Program-made: the position numbers and the translations under genes
Source: an uncultured Bacteroidales bacterium
Lineage (GTDB): Bacteria > Bacteroidota > Bacteroidia > Bacteroidales > UBA4417
Length of the DNA: 37,314 nt
NCBI GenBank assembly: GCA_903913645.1
Contig: CAIWMA010000260.1
Span: forward strand, 1-37,314
Direction: 5' to 3'
Notes under the pieces: generated by a model
The model's input: only the letters and a program-made list of their open reading frames with translations
Told to the model about the DNA's origin: nothing
Database searches by the model: none
In this document: positions 23,361 to 32,419 of the stretch, piece after piece
Layout of the letters: each line of letters opens with the position of its first letter
Numbering within the stretch: the first letter of the stretch is position 1

Positions 23361-24872
23361 ATGACATTATTTAATTCAGTGATATCGTGGTTTATACGCA
23401 AACGTATCCACCAGATAGAATTATTTATGAAGTATCCGCAAGAAGTGCAGGAGGAGTGGTTCGAGAGCCTTCTGCATACCGCCCGGGATACCGAATGGGG
23501 ATTAAAATACGATTATCGTTCAATTAATTCCTTTGAGGAATACTGCCGGCGTGTTCCTATCAGTGATTATACCGCGATGAAACCTTTTATCGACAGGTTG
23601 AGAATTGGCGAAAACAATGTCCTTTGGCCGACTGAAGTAAAATGGTTTGCCAAAAGTTCGGGCACAACCAGCGATAAAAGCAAATTTATCCCTGTAACAG
23701 CCGAAGCGCTAGAGGAATGTCATATGAAAGGTGGCAAGGACCTGCTTTCTATCTATTGCAACAATTATCCGGATTCAACTATTTTCAGTGGTAAAGTGTT
23801 GGGAATGGGCGGTAGTTTCCGTTCGGATAACGAAATAGCTGACACCTATCATGGAGATGTTTCGGCTATTATTATGGAAAATCTTCCTTTCTGGATACAA
23901 CTTATCCGTACGCCCGATATGAGCGTAGCCCTGATGGACGAATGGGAAGAAAAACTGTATAAGATTGCTATGATCACCAAGGATGAAGATGTTACCAATA
24001 TCACAGGTGTGCCATCGTGGACATTAGTGTTGCTGAACAAGATCCTTGAAATTACCGGTGCAACCAACATTAAGGAAGTGTGGCCAAATCTTGAATTATT
24101 TGTCCATGGCGGCGTAAGCTTTACACCTTACAGGGAACAATTCCGGAAGATTTGTCCGCCCGAAATGAAATACCTCGAAACCTATAATGCAAGCGAAGGC
24201 TTTTTCGGCATTCAGGATAGGCTTGAGAGCGACGATATGCTGCTAATGCTGGATTACGGAATTTTCTACGAATTCATGCCAGTGGCTGAAATTGACAAGG
24301 AAAAGCCACTAACTCTTCCAATCTGGCAGATTGAACCAGGTGTAAATTATGCCATGATCATCAGCACCAACGCAGGATTATGGCGTTACCTGATCGGTGA
24401 TACAATCATGTTTACATCTACAGATCCTTATCGTTTCAAAATAACAGGACGTACGCGCAGTTTTATAAATGCTTTCGGAGAAGAACTTATCATTGATAAT
24501 GCGGAAAAAGCATTGGCTACAGCATGCGAAAAAACCGGTGCCATTATTACCGAATACACTGCAGCACCTATATTTTTAAATGAAAAAGAAAAGGCCGCCC
24601 ACGAGTGGGTTATTGAATTTGAAACGCCACCCGAAAACCTGGAATATTTTGGCGAAATGCTGGATAACGCCCTGAAATCGCTGAACTCAGACTATGAAGC
24701 CAAGCGCTACCATAACCTGATGCTACTCCTGCCAGTGATCAGACCGGTTGAAAAGAATACTTTTTATGAATGGTTCCGCAGTCGTGGAAAACTAGGTGGG
24801 CAGCATAAAGTTCCGCGTTTGTCGAATGAAAGGAAATATGTGGAAGAAATACTGGCGCTGAATGGCAAGTAG
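23361..24872 (+). CDS. GH3-family acyl-acid amido synthetase-like protein
   Basis: The 503-residue protein is a bacterial relative of plant GH3 enzymes, which adenylate a carboxylic acid and join it to an amino acid. The three nucleotide-binding motifs are visible: SSGTTSDKSK (from Ser99), YNASEG (275-280) and LWRYLIGDT. 'GRTRSFINAFGEELIIDN' marks the start of the C-terminal subdomain that closes over the active site. There is no signal peptide. Plant hormone conjugation is not expected; the bacterial substrates are, as far as I know, not established. It has a promoter of its own and diverges from a NAD(P)-binding protein and an acyl-CoA ligase. Confidence 0.93.
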   Translation: MTLFNSVISWFIRKRIHQIELFMKYPQEVQEEWFESLLHTARDTEWGLKYDYRSINSFEEYCRRVPISDYTAMKPFIDRLRIGENNVLWPTEVKWFAKSSGTTSDKSKFIPVTAEALEECHMKGGKDLLSIYCNNYPDSTIFSGKVLGMGGSFRSDNEIADTYHGDVSAIIMENLPFWIQLIRTPDMSVALMDEWEEKLYKIAMITKDEDVTNITGVPSWTLVLLNKILEITGATNIKEVWPNLELFVHGGVSFTPYREQFRKICPPEMKYLETYNASEGFFGIQDRLESDDMLLMLDYGIFYEFMPVAEIDKEKPLTLPIWQIEPGVNYAMIISTNAGLWRYLIGDTIMFTSTDPYRFKITGRTRSFINAFGEELIIDNAEKALATACEKTGAIITEYTAAPIFLNEKEKAAHEWVIEFETPPENLEYFGEMLDNALKSLNSDYEAKRYHNLMLLLPVIRPVEKNTFYEWFRSRGKLGGQHKVPRLSNERKYVEEILALNGK

Positions 24873-25048
24873 TTTAAAGCGGTTCGAAGAGTTGAACATC
24901 TGAACCATTAAAAGGTATTTCTGTAGCTTTTCCCTAAAACCTAATACCCAACACCTAATCACTGATGACGAGTTATTAACAAAACGAAAAAGATTTAGAT
25001 CATAAAAAAGATTCTTAATAATTTAGCTGAATCATACAATTTGAACAT

Positions 25049-25669
25049 ATGGGAATGCATATAGCAATAGCAGGGAATATAGGATCCGGGAAAACAACAC
25101 TTTCAGGCCTGCTGGCCAAGAATTTCGGCTGGCAACCGCATTACGAAGACGTAGATACCAATCCGTATCTTCCCAGTTTTTACGAAGATATGCAACGCTG
25201 GTCTTTTAACCTGCAGATTTATTTTTTAAACAGCCGGTTCCGGCAAATTGTGGATATCAGAAAAAGCGGCAAAAATGTAATCCAGGACCGCACCATTTAT
25301 GAAGATGCGCATATTTTTGCTCCTAACCTTCATACCATGAACCTGATGACAACCCGCGATTATGAAAATTACCAATCGCTGTTTGAACTTATGTCATCCT
25401 TTATTCAGCCGCCGGACTTATTGATTTATTTGCGCGCTGATGTTCCTACCCTTGTAAGAAACATACAGAAACGGGGCCGCGATTACGAAGCATCAATCCG
25501 CCTCGATTACCTGAAAAGCCTTAACGAACGCTACGAAAACTGGATTAACGATTATACCGAAGGAAAACTATTGATTTTTGACGTGGACAATATCAATTTT
25601 CAGGATAATGCCGAAGACCTTGGAAGAATAATTGAAGGCGTACAAGCGAACCTGCATGGGTTGTTTTAA
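25049..25669 (+). CDS. Deoxynucleoside kinase
   Basis: The 206-residue protein has a P-loop HIAIAGNIGSGKTTL near the N-terminus, WSFNLQIYFLNSRFRQ for substrate binding, the DRTIYEDAHIFA catalytic block (a DRS/ERS-type motif) and a lid KRGRDYE. It belongs to the dNK/dGK/dAK family that phosphorylates deoxynucleosides for salvage. The start may be ATG 25049 or ATG 25055 (MHIAIAG), the latter matching homologues better in my memory. It ends 9 bases before the end of priA on the other strand. Confidence 0.92.
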   Translation: MGMHIAIAGNIGSGKTTLSGLLAKNFGWQPHYEDVDTNPYLPSFYEDMQRWSFNLQIYFLNSRFRQIVDIRKSGKNVIQDRTIYEDAHIFAPNLHTMNLMTTRDYENYQSLFELMSSFIQPPDLLIYLRADVPTLVRNIQKRGRDYEASIRLDYLKSLNERYENWINDYTEGKLLIFDVDNINFQDNAEDLGRIIEGVQANLHGLF

Positions 25670-25678
25670 CAGATAACT

Positions 25679-28153
25679 CTACATCGGATCCACATCAATC
25701 ACAACCCTAACCGGCTTATAATCAGGATGTGCATTAAGTTTTACAATAGCATTCCTGATTTCTTCCTTAGCTTTTGGCAACGGAATTCCCTTCTCGAATT
25801 TAATAAGAATATTTTTCAGGTATTGATTACGAATGCGTGAGACTGTAGGATATTCAGGTCCAAGCACACGTTTACCAAACAAGCCACGCAATCTTTTAGC
25901 TAGTTCATCTGCTGCCTTATTGATCAGATCGGCATCAATATGCCGTACCGAAAGTTGCACAATACGGCAAAACGGAGGATAATTAAAGCGCTCCCTTTCA
26001 ACCAGCTGGCTTTGATACATGGCTTCATAATTATGATGCAACACCATGTCAAGAATCGGATGCGAAGGATTAAACGCCTGTATCATTACTTTTCCCTGCT
26101 TGTTTTTGCGGCCAGCGCGCCCCGCCACCTGGGCCATTAACTGAAAACCACGCTCAAAAGCCCTGAAATCGGGATACGACAACAGGCTGTCTGCATTCAG
26201 AATTCCTACCAGGCTAACATGATCGAAATCGAGGCCTTTGGTAACCATCTGCGTTCCGACAAGAATATCTATCTTTCTCTCCTCGAAAGCAGATATAAGT
26301 TTCTGATGGGCAAAACGCGAACGGGTTGTATCGAGATCCATCCGGGCAATCTTTGCTTTTGGGAGTATCAGCGAAAGTTCTTCTTCAATTTTTTCAGTTC
26401 CAAATCCTTTCATCACAAGGTGTGTGCCACCGCAATCGGGACATTTTTCAGGAATCCGGGTGGTATAACCGCAATAATGACAACGCAGCTGATTTTGTTT
26501 TTTATGATATACCAGCGAAACATCGCACTGCACACAATGGGGAATCCAGTTGCAGTTTTCGCAATCGATATGTAACGAAAAACCCCGCCGGTTCTGGAAA
26601 AGAATAACCTGCTCATTTCCTTCAAGGGCAGCCTCCACTTCACGGATCAAAGCCGATGAGAAGATGGATTGCATGGTTTTCATGCGGTGTTCGTCTTTCA
26701 GGTTCACCAGTTTTACCTGCGGAAGCAGCAATCCGCCAAATCGTTCCTTCAGCGTGCTGAGTCCATATTTGCCCTGCCTGGCGTTGTAGAAACTCTCAAC
26801 AGCCGGAGTTGCTGAACCCAGTAGTACTTTAGCGCCATGCATAGAAGCCAGGAAAACAGCCGTATCGCGGGCATTGTAACGTGGTGCAGGATCATATTGT
26901 TTGTACGAGGCATCATGTTCTTCGTCGATAATTATGAGACCAAGATTTTTGAATGGAAGGAACATGGCAGAGCGTGCGCCAAGCAATACATTAAATGCCT
27001 GTTTCCCGGTTCCGGCAACATGTTGCCATATTTCGACCCGCTCGTTTTCATTGTATTTCGAATGATACACGCCAACCTCATTTCCGAAATATTTCTGCAG
27101 GCGGTATATAATCTGAGTTGTAAGAGCAATTTCAGGCAACAGGTACAAAACCTGTTTCCCTTCATTCAGCATCTGACGGATAAGTTTAATATAAATTTCG
27201 GTCTTTCCGCTTGACGTTACACCATGAAGAAGCGTTACATTTTTCACCGCAAATGAATCTGTAATTTCCTTCAAGGAACGCTGTTGCTCAGGAGTCAGCT
27301 CAATACTTTCAACTGTGTGCGTGGCTTGCCGGTAATTAAGGCGGCTGATTTCCTTATCGTATTCCTCAAAAACTCCTTTTTTCTCAAGCGCCTTGAATTT
27401 GGAATCTGCATCGGCAATCCGGGCAAATAACTCTTTACGAGAAACCTCCACCGGGTTATTCGACATGATTTTCGATAGCTGAATATATTCAATCAGCAAG
27501 TCGAGTTGCTTCGGAGCTTTGCGTTCCAGTTTACCGTATAAAAGCTGAAGCTGTTCTTCACTGCTAAAAGCATTGGTAAGTTTTATAAACGAAAGCGTTT
27601 TCGGGGTAAAGCGTTCACGGATTTCTTCTTCAGTAACTAAATATCCTTTTTCAATCAGGTTGTGGATAAGAGGAATAATTTTCACCATGTCGGCAAAATG
27701 GGAAGCATCAGTAATAGTTAACGCGCCATTTTCCTTTAGGGCCCGCAGAAGGTTGTATTCTTTTTCCGATAGTATTTTTTCACTTAATTCAACTCCCGGC
27801 ACAATCCTTATTTTAGATTCGCTGGCTAACTTAAGTGCTGCCGGCAATGCGGCATTCATCACTTCCCCCACCGTGCAGCAGTAGTATGAGGCTATCCATT
27901 CCCAAAGCTTAAACTGGAATTCGTTGGCGATTGGATGAAGATCGAGAACGCCAAGAATATATTTGGTTTCTACGTTCGGCGCTTTTTCGGAAATGCTGTG
28001 AATTAATGCAGTATAAACTTTCTTTTTCCCAAACTGAACGACCACGCGCTTTCCGGCCTCAACCGCCTCGTTAAGGTCGAACGGAACCCGATAAGTAAAA
28101 TAACCCGGAACCGGCAACGGAAGCAAAACATTTACAAATAAGGTAGTGCGCAT
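25679..28153 (-). CDS. priA: Primosomal protein N' / replication restart helicase PriA
   Basis: The 824-residue protein is a superfamily 2 helicase that reloads the replisome at stalled forks. It has the N-terminal DNA-binding part (VLLPLPVPGYFTYRVP), Walker A GVTSSGKTE (about residues 308-316), Walker B DEEHD (about 410-414), motif RGFSLHIDC, and a zinc-binding cysteine set between about residues 536 and 584 (CENCNWIPHCVQC and CHYCGYTTRIPEKCPDCG). The helicase motif QVAGRAGR is also intact. Length is normal for the phylum. It is a single gene, separated from the upstream methyltransferase gene by a terminator. Confidence 0.97.
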   Translation of the reverse strand: MRTTLFVNVLLPLPVPGYFTYRVPFDLNEAVEAGKRVVVQFGKKKVYTALIHSISEKAPNVETKYILGVLDLHPIANEFQFKLWEWIASYYCCTVGEVMNAALPAALKLASESKIRIVPGVELSEKILSEKEYNLLRALKENGALTITDASHFADMVKIIPLIHNLIEKGYLVTEEEIRERFTPKTLSFIKLTNAFSSEEQLQLLYGKLERKAPKQLDLLIEYIQLSKIMSNNPVEVSRKELFARIADADSKFKALEKKGVFEEYDKEISRLNYRQATHTVESIELTPEQQRSLKEITDSFAVKNVTLLHGVTSSGKTEIYIKLIRQMLNEGKQVLYLLPEIALTTQIIYRLQKYFGNEVGVYHSKYNENERVEIWQHVAGTGKQAFNVLLGARSAMFLPFKNLGLIIIDEEHDASYKQYDPAPRYNARDTAVFLASMHGAKVLLGSATPAVESFYNARQGKYGLSTLKERFGGLLLPQVKLVNLKDEHRMKTMQSIFSSALIREVEAALEGNEQVILFQNRRGFSLHIDCENCNWIPHCVQCDVSLVYHKKQNQLRCHYCGYTTRIPEKCPDCGGTHLVMKGFGTEKIEEELSLILPKAKIARMDLDTTRSRFAHQKLISAFEERKIDILVGTQMVTKGLDFDHVSLVGILNADSLLSYPDFRAFERGFQLMAQVAGRAGRKNKQGKVMIQAFNPSHPILDMVLHHNYEAMYQSQLVERERFNYPPFCRIVQLSVRHIDADLINKAADELAKRLRGLFGKRVLGPEYPTVSRIRNQYLKNILIKFEKGIPLPKAKEEIRNAIVKLNAHPDYKPVRVVIDVDPM

Positions 28154-28233
28154 AATGTTTTAAATGAGCCTGAGAAGCGAAGGTAGGGATTTTTAAAACC
28201 TGATAATTGAACCCGAGTATTTTTGAAACACAA

Positions 28234-28267
28234 AAGGCACAAAAGATCTCCTGTTCTTTTGCGCCTT
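28234..28267 (-). terminator. Rho-independent terminator of the RNA methyltransferase gene
   Basis: A 13-position stem at 28234-28246 and 28255-28267 has an 8-base loop. The one mismatch is A opposite C on the + strand but G opposite U in an RNA read from the - strand. A T-rich run follows on the - strand. Orientation therefore fits the methyltransferase gene that stops at 28317. Confidence 0.72.
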
Positions 28268-28316
28268 CTCTGGCTATTTGCTATTTAGTATACTAAATCT
28301 GCACTTGATCAATTAA

Positions 28317-30269
28317 CTAATCCTCCAGATCATCATAATTTATTGGAGCTTTGGGTGTTTTAGGTTCTGGCTTTACGACTTTAGGCTCCGCCTTTGATTT
28401 TGGCTTTTCCTGTACGCTTTCCTCAGGCTTTGCTTTTCGTGGCCGGAGTTCGCGTGTACGCATGATCTTATAATCCCGTTGTTCAGTAAATTTATTGCCT
28501 TTCGAAGGTTCACGTTCCGGTGCTGAATCGGCTTGTAATTCAGGCATTACGGTAACTTCAGGCGTTTTTTGAAAATCCGGATATTCTTCATTTACATCCG
28601 AAATCATTCTCTTTGGATGAAGGTATTCGTCGCGTTCCTCAATCCTGGTAACAGGTTTCAGCTTTATCTTTTCGACTTTTCTACGTTCAGGTCTTTCACC
28701 TTTATTGTACCGGTCATCGCGAGCCGGCCTGTCACTTCTTCTGTCATCTTTATCGAATTCCCGCTTTTCCCGTGGAATAAAAACGGTATCGTTATTTTCA
28801 TCGCGGGGTTTGAATTCCCTTGGCTTAAATTCCCTTGATTTATATTCGCTATCCGAAGAATCACGTTCCCGGCGTGGTTGCCTATTTTCAGAATTCCTGC
28901 CTTCTTTGCTTTCGAAACGGGTGGATTTCCTTTCGCTGAATTCGCTTCGGGGTTTAATCTCACGGGTTTTATATTCGCGTGGCTTTGGATCAAGTGAATC
29001 AAATTCTCCTTCCGGAGCGTCTTTGCTGCGCCAATTTGGCTTGTCCTCCTTTTTGGAATAATCGCGGCCATCTTCACCAGGATTTTCTCCTTCCATATAC
29101 CGGCCTCTTTTACTGCCTTTATACAAATCGAAATGTTCGAATCGGCATTCGAGCGGACCGTTAAAAATCGGCAATTTAGCTGTTGGCCTGAGTCCGATCA
29201 TACTCAATGCCCTCTGATCGCTGCTGATCACCCATGCATGGTAACCGGCGAATTCCTGCTTTAACGTATTACCAATACTTTTATAAAGACCGATAATGTC
29301 ATTCAGCCTGATACGTTCGCCATAAGGCGGATTGATAAGAATAATTCCCGGTTCGCCGGGAGGTGGCTGCAAAGCAGAAAAAGGACTTACAGAAAGCGTA
29401 ATATCTTTGTGAAGCCGGGCGGATTTTACATTTGCTTTTGCTGAAGCCAGGTTTTTGGGCGAAATATCGCTGCCCAGAATCTGGAAGTCAAACTCTGTCT
29501 GTTTATCCATGGCTTCCTTGGTAACTTCATTCCACAGTTCCTGGTCGAAATCGGGCCAGTGCATAAATCCAAATTCCTTACGGTACATACCGGCAGGAAA
29601 GTTATTTGCGATCATGGCTGCTTCAATAACCAGTGTACCTGAACCACACATAGGATCAATAAAATTACAGTCATGCTTCCAGCCTGAAAGCATAATCAGC
29701 CCAGCGGCCAATACTTCACTCAACGGAGCCTCCGCATTGGAAACACGATATCCACGTTTGTGCAACGACGCCCCTGAACTATCAACTGAAACGTCACAAA
29801 TACTACCACGGATATGGATATTTATCCTGACATGCGGATTTTCAGTATCAACCGAAGGTCTGCGGCCGTTACAAAGCAAACGGAAACGATCAACAATAGC
29901 ATCTTTTGTTCGTTGAGCAATGTAATGCGTATGAGTTAATTCCGAATCGCTCGAAACGGCATCAACTGCTAAGGTTTTTTGCAATGTAAGAAAGTTCTCC
30001 CATGGATAGGCTGTGATCTGGTTATACAAATCATCTTCATCGGCCATCTGGAAAGTAAATATGGGCATCAGGATCCGCTGTGCTGTACGAAGGCAATAAT
30101 TTGCTTTGTAAAGCATACGTTTATCACCTTCAAAACTCACCGCTCGTGTTAGTACCTGAACATTGGCTCCGCCCAACTCTTCAATTTCGGCTGCCAGAAC
30201 TTGTTCAAGGCCGGCAATGGTTTTTACAATAAATGTTTGTGGCTCAGCGCCGGTGGTTGAAGGTTCCAA
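28317..30269 (-). CDS. THUMP-domain class I RNA methyltransferase with long charged tail
   Basis: Residues 12-165 form a THUMP-type RNA-binding part (FIVKTIAGLEQVLAAEIEEL at the start). Residues 166-386 form the methyltransferase with DPMCGSGTLVIEAA (205-218), SDISPKNLASA and the catalytic NPPYGER (313-319). This is the RlmL-N/YpsC-like group that makes m2G in rRNA. After residue 386 comes an unusual 264-residue tail with almost no hydrophobic residues, rich in Arg, Lys, Glu, Asp and Pro, with repeats such as KSREFKPREFKPRDE. No ATG is available: upstream is an in-frame stop at 30285-30287, so the start is most likely TTG at 30269. It is downstream of the OsmC gene. Confidence 0.93.
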   Translation of the reverse strand: MEPSTTGAEPQTFIVKTIAGLEQVLAAEIEELGGANVQVLTRAVSFEGDKRMLYKANYCLRTAQRILMPIFTFQMADEDDLYNQITAYPWENFLTLQKTLAVDAVSSDSELTHTHYIAQRTKDAIVDRFRLLCNGRRPSVDTENPHVRINIHIRGSICDVSVDSSGASLHKRGYRVSNAEAPLSEVLAAGLIMLSGWKHDCNFIDPMCGSGTLVIEAAMIANNFPAGMYRKEFGFMHWPDFDQELWNEVTKEAMDKQTEFDFQILGSDISPKNLASAKANVKSARLHKDITLSVSPFSALQPPPGEPGIILINPPYGERIRLNDIIGLYKSIGNTLKQEFAGYHAWVISSDQRALSMIGLRPTAKLPIFNGPLECRFEHFDLYKGSKRGRYMEGENPGEDGRDYSKKEDKPNWRSKDAPEGEFDSLDPKPREYKTREIKPRSEFSERKSTRFESKEGRNSENRQPRRERDSSDSEYKSREFKPREFKPRDENNDTVFIPREKREFDKDDRRSDRPARDDRYNKGERPERRKVEKIKLKPVTRIEERDEYLHPKRMISDVNEEYPDFQKTPEVTVMPELQADSAPEREPSKGNKFTEQRDYKIMRTRELRPRKAKPEESVQEKPKSKAEPKVVKPEPKTPKAPINYDDLED

Positions 30270-30300
30270 AAGTGTATGTTTTAGCTAATGAATTTATTAA

Positions 30301-30352
30301 GTGCAATGTGCTTAGTGCAGAGTGCTCAGTGCGGTGTGTTGTGTTCTGTGTG
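30301..30352. repeat. Degenerate GTGC/AGTGC low-complexity tract
   Basis: The spacer between the OsmC and methyltransferase genes is built of imperfect GTGC, AGTGC and GTGTT units, such as GTGCAATGTGC, AGTGCAGAGTGC and GTGTGTTGTGTTC. No gene or strong hairpin was found in it. Confidence 0.55.
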
Positions 30353-30402
30353 AATTGTACTTCGGGTTCATAAAGTACCTCTTACCCCTTAAATCTTACA
30401 CA

Positions 30403-30819
30403 TTACTCAACTTCAGGAAAATTGAGAATAAAAGTCTGTTTCAGGTTTGCATTTAGACTTTGACTGACGGGACAGGTGTTAATTGTATTCCTGATGATGG
30501 CTTTTTCCCTTTCCGTATACTTTACTGCAGGAAAATTGAATTCAACTATCACTTCACCAACCCGGCGAGGCTCCGAAGCCATTATTTTAGTAACTTTAAT
30601 TGAAGTTCCATCCACATCAAAACCATGCGTTCGTGCTGCAATTCCTACTACAGTAATTGCACATGCACCAAGAGAGGTAGCAAGCAAATCGGTAGGCGAA
30701 AATGCTTCTCCCCTCCCCTGGTTATCAACCGGGGCATCTGTAATGAAAGTCTGCCCTGATTTTACATGCGTTGCTTCAGTGCGCAAATCGCCTGTATATA
30801 TAACCCTCGAAGTTTCCAT
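30403..30819 (-). CDS. OsmC/Ohr family protein
   Basis: The 138-residue protein has the two conserved cysteines of the OsmC/Ohr fold, Cys53 in LGACAITVV and Cys116 in NTCPVSQSL, plus the spacing 'AFSPTDLLATSLG' before the first. This family reduces organic hydroperoxides or acts as a YhfA-like protein. The ATG at 30819 is chosen because an upstream TTG at 30840 falls inside the promoter -7 element. It stands alone, with a GTGC-rich repeat in the 133-base spacer before the methyltransferase gene. Confidence 0.92.
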   Translation of the reverse strand: METSRVIYTGDLRTEATHVKSGQTFITDAPVDNQGRGEAFSPTDLLATSLGACAITVVGIAARTHGFDVDGTSIKVTKIMASEPRRVGEVIVEFNFPAVKYTEREKAIIRNTINTCPVSQSLNANLKQTFILNFPEVE

Positions 30820-30837
30820 GGGAAAAAATTTATTGTG

Positions 30838-30845
30838 CAAAGATA
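30838..30845 (-). promoter_or_regulatory. Bacteroidota -7 promoter element (TATCTTTG) for the OsmC gene
   Basis: The - strand reads TATCTTTG, an exact TAnnTTTG match, 18 bases upstream of the OsmC ATG at 30819. Confidence 0.6.
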
Positions 30846-31092
30846 GAAATTTATTGAAGGTGAGCTGAATAGAAATTTCATATTCCTATAACAAGCTAGA
30901 TAACAGAGATTTAAAATTCCCTGAAACAGAACTTTGAATCCGTATAATTCGATTTTACTAATTCTGTTATGCATTCATCTTTTGCTATAGTTTAGCAATT
31001 TCTCTACGTCAATATTTCTTGAATTTATACCCTAAAAAATATTTGGTTGTTAATAATATGTTAACTGCCGTAATCCGTGCCATTTAACTTCC

Positions 31093-31100
31093 TAATTTTG
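31093..31100 (+). promoter_or_regulatory. Bacteroidota -7 promoter element (TAATTTTG) directly before the histidine kinase start
   Basis: Exact TAnnTTTG match ending only 5 bases before the GTG start codon at 31106, which predicts a leaderless or nearly leaderless transcript. Confidence 0.55.
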
Positions 31101-31105
31101 AAAGT

Positions 31106-32419
31106 GTGAATAAAAGAACATTTTTAATTATAGTTTCCATCACCGGATTTGCTTTGGCAGGCATCATTTTTATTCAGTTTTACTGGATCCGGAATGCTGT
31201 TTTACTGCAGGAAGAACAGTTCGACAGCCGTGTGAGGCTGGCTCTTAAAGGGGCTGTAAACCAGATGTACGAAAACAAATCAGACACCTGTGCCGAAGGC
31301 CTTTTTTGCAGCCGCAACTGCCATCGCAACGACAGCGTTCTGAATAACGGATTAAACGTGGATGCGCTCAAACCACTTATAAAGGCTGAATTCTCTGAGG
31401 CCGGCTTACACGGTCCATATGTTTATGGAATTTTTATCCCAAACGCCTTAAAGCCAGAATATATCTCCAAACATGGATTTGAAGAACAGTTGCTTAAATC
31501 AAATCATGTCGCATCCTTATCATGCATTTTCAAAAATGATCAAACAGTACTTGGCGCCTGGTTTCCCGACGAACGAAACCGGGCTATGCACAGTATCTTC
31601 TGGTGGCTACTGACATGCTTCATTTTGCTGACGGTACTTGTATTCGGCTTTATTTTCACCATTTACTCTTTCCTGCGGCAGAAAAAAATCTCTGAGATGA
31701 AAAGCGATTTTGTGAATAATATTACTCACGAATTTAAGACACCGATTGCCACCATATCCCTGGCAAGTGAAATGTTGTTGAAACCTTCTGTTCTCTCGTC
31801 CGAAACCAAAGCCCGGAAATATGCAGGCATTATTTATGATGAAAATGTAAGGCTTAAAAACCAGGTGGAGAATGTGTTGCAACTTGCAACCCTCGATCGC
31901 GGCACATTCCATCTGAAATACAAATCCATTGATATACACCAGCTTATCTTTAAAGTAGCTGAGAGTTTCCAGCTTCTTGTTAAAGAAAGAAAAGGATCTG
32001 TAAAACTATTACTTAATGCAACCAACCACCAATCGTACGCCGATAGTATGCATATCGAAAATGTAATTATTAATCTGCTCGACAATGCCAACAAATATTC
32101 GCCCGGAATACCTGATATTACATTAAGTACTTTTAACCGGAACGACCACATAGTAATTGCTGTCGAAGATAAAGGTATAGGAATCAGCAAAGAAAACCGA
32201 AAGCGGATTTTCCGAAAGATGTACCGGGTACATACCGGCAATATACATGATGTAAAAGGCTTCGGGCTGGGATTGTATTATGTTAAAAGCCTGATTGAAG
32301 CACATAATGGGGATGTAAATGTACACAGCGAACCAGGGGAAGGTAGCCGGTTCGAAATTTCATTGCCGCTCGATTACCTGAGCCATGTTTCACCAAATCA
32401 AGATTCTCATGAAAACTAA
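31106..32419 (+). CDS. Sensor histidine kinase
   Basis: The 437-residue kinase has one membrane segment at about residues 5-27, a periplasmic sensor of about 135 residues, a second membrane segment at about 163-190, and a cytoplasmic kinase core without a HAMP domain. The phosphorylated His208 lies in NNITHEFKTPIA. The ATP-binding domain shows VIINLLDNANKYSP (N-box), VEDKGIGISKENRKRIF (G1) and GFGLGLYYVK (G2). The sensor carries Cys62, Cys68, Cys72 and His73. An in-frame TAA at 31085-31087 and the absence of ATG make GTG 31106 the only reasonable start. It overlaps the response regulator gene by 11 bases, so the pair is translationally coupled. Confidence 0.95.
   Translation: MNKRTFLIIVSITGFALAGIIFIQFYWIRNAVLLQEEQFDSRVRLALKGAVNQMYENKSDTCAEGLFCSRNCHRNDSVLNNGLNVDALKPLIKAEFSEAGLHGPYVYGIFIPNALKPEYISKHGFEEQLLKSNHVASLSCIFKNDQTVLGAWFPDERNRAMHSIFWWLLTCFILLTVLVFGFIFTIYSFLRQKKISEMKSDFVNNITHEFKTPIATISLASEMLLKPSVLSSETKARKYAGIIYDENVRLKNQVENVLQLATLDRGTFHLKYKSIDIHQLIFKVAESFQLLVKERKGSVKLLLNATNHQSYADSMHIENVIINLLDNANKYSPGIPDITLSTFNRNDHIVIAVEDKGIGISKENRKRIFRKMYRVHTGNIHDVKGFGLGLYYVKSLIEAHNGDVNVHSEPGEGSRFEISLPLDYLSHVSPNQDSHEN

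Noticed and set aside
28664-29077. Long open frames on both strands opposite or out of frame with the methyltransferase tail
   Set aside because: They follow from the biased, repeat-rich coding of the charged tail and give low-complexity Ser/Leu/Arg products.
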